Positions 63,320 through 64,000 of a DNA stretch of 64,000 bases are shown in pieces. The notes under the pieces are model-generated. The model saw only the letters and a program-made list of their open reading frames with translations. It made no database searches and was not told the DNA's origin. Numbering within the stretch: position 1 is the stretch's first letter; each line of letters begins with the position of its first letter. The stretch is from NCBI RefSeq assembly GCF_000801335.2, contig NZ_JSEH01000011.1:1-64000 (forward strand). Reading direction: 5' to 3'. Made by a program: the position numbers and the translations under genes. This DNA comes from Desulfovibrio sp. TomC. GTDB taxonomy: Bacteria; Desulfobacterota; Desulfovibrionia; Desulfovibrionales; Desulfovibrionaceae.

Positions 63320-63796
63320 ATGCCAGAACCTGAAGAGAAAAAGCCGGCTTCCCGCCGCAAGGCCCGCAAGCAGGCCTTCGAGTGCCTCTACGGCCTGATT
63401 TTCGAGTCCGCTGTTGATGAACGGTCGCTTCTGCGCGTCTTTCGCCACTGCCCCCACGACGTGGCCGAGGGCGACGATCCCGCCGGCCAGCAGTTCGCCT
63501 GGGAGCTGGTCCAGGGCGTGTGGCAAAACCAGACCGACATCGACGCCTTGATCGTGCGCTTTTCCAAGAACTGGAAAATCGCCCGCATCGCCAAGGTGGA
63601 GCTGACCATCCTGCGGCTGGCCGTGTACGAAATCCTCAAACGGCCCGATATACCGCTGCGGGTGTCGCTCAACGAAGGCATCGAACTGGCCAAACGCTAT
63701 GGCGACGAAAACTCGCGCAACTTCATAAACGGCATCCTCGACGCCATTGCCAAGGCCGTTGACAGCGGCGAGTTCGAGATCCAAAAAGACTTGTAA
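63320..63796 (+). CDS. nusB: Transcription antitermination factor NusB
   Basis: A 158-residue all-helical protein that binds boxA RNA with NusE (S10) in rRNA antitermination. The signature is ILRLAVYEILKRPDIPLRVSLNEGIELAKRYGDENSRNFINGILD, read in pieces: ILRLAVYEI and NEGIELAK and GDENSRNFINGIL. Full length. Placed after ribH, as in many bacteria, and before leuS. Confidence 0.95.
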   Translation: MPEPEEKKPASRRKARKQAFECLYGLIFESAVDERSLLRVFRHCPHDVAEGDDPAGQQFAWELVQGVWQNQTDIDALIVRFSKNWKIARIAKVELTILRLAVYEILKRPDIPLRVSLNEGIELAKRYGDENSRNFINGILDAIAKAVDSGEFEIQKDL

Positions 63797-63866
63797 TCGG
63801 TTCCCGCGTCACGAAAAACGACTGGAGCCGGTCGCTGCCGACCGTATCGCCAAGGAGCATTTCCCC

Positions 63867-64000
63867 ATGAGCAGATATGTGCCCGAGGACGTCGAAACCA
63901 AATGGCAACGCATCTGGGAGGACGGCGGCCACTTCCACGTGGAAGCCGATCCGTCCCGGCCCAAGTACTACGTCCTGGAAATGTTCCCCTACCCCTCGGG
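63867..64000 (+). CDS. leuS: Leucyl-tRNA synthetase, N-terminal part
   Basis: Starts MSRYVPEDVETKWQRIWED and continues to YYVLEMFPYPSG, the beginning of the LeuS catalytic fold just before the HIGH motif (not yet reached at the window edge). AAGGAG lies 9 nt before ATG 63867. Partial: the gene runs off the window after about 44 codons. Confidence 0.9.
   Translation, partial: MSRYVPEDVETKWQRIWEDGGHFHVEADPSRPKYYVLEMFPYPS

Overview
The window is about 65 percent GC and densely coded. Gene content points to a sulfate-reducing deltaproteobacterium of the Desulfovibrio/Solidesulfovibrio type: an ATP synthase cluster with separate b and b' subunits and no a or c genes, DUF1847, DUF1844 and DUF4198 proteins, a UbiA-type prenyltransferase that fits futalosine menaquinone synthesis, and cobalamin and tryptophan genes of that lineage. 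This is inferred from gene content; no rRNA or tRNA gene is present to settle it. No plasmid, phage, IS element or CRISPR array is visible.

Left part (1-14.6 kb): the end of a trp operon (trpB-trpA), a LysE exporter, a receiver/kinase hybrid convergent with a CheY-like regulator, phoU, an MFS transporter, a MarC-type membrane protein, pyruvate kinase, a DUF1844 protein with argC, a Nif11-like/DUF1847 pair, a membrane protein and a TPR-methyltransferase fusion. Middle (14.7-36 kb): a phenylacetate-CoA ligase and an EamA transporter, an AT-rich patch (17.7-20.8 kb) with small secreted proteins including a collagen-like one, a DUF4198 metal-related pair divergent from cbiC, ychF, an atypical thiol peroxidase, a D-Ala-D-Ala dipeptidase, a large soluble PAS histidine kinase divergent from a dual-receiver diguanylate cyclase, an envelope-glycan group (WbuC, glycosyltransferase, WecA-like fusion), a rhodanese and a prenyltransferase.

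The minus strand from 56.9 kb down to 36.4 kb is a long co-oriented block of core cell genes: mreB-mreC-mreD-mrdA-rodA-bactofilin (cell shape), atpF'-atpF-atpH-atpA-atpG-atpD-atpC plus a second epsilon gene, glmU, a zapB-like gene, zapA, a 6S RNA gene, rny, a DnaJ-type protein, ymdB, two exported proteins and tyrS. The right end (plus strand) has a radical SAM protein, a class D beta-lactamase, an alkyltransferase, the riboflavin genes ribE, ribBA and ribH, nusB and the start of leuS.

The most unusual signals are: (1) a dispersed family of mosaic intergenic elements made of perfect palindromes, mostly triloop hairpins, whose stem sequences differ between copies while pairing is kept; their ends supply ribosome-binding sites for two genes and the 3' end of another; (2) mreC, whose membrane anchor is encoded upstream of any ATG, GTG or TTG and which appears to start at an ATT overlapping the mreB stop; (3) tandem, diverged atpC genes separated by a strong terminator; (4) a recognisable 6S RNA between zapA and rny. 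I found no defence island or biosynthetic cluster that would count as a new multi-gene system.
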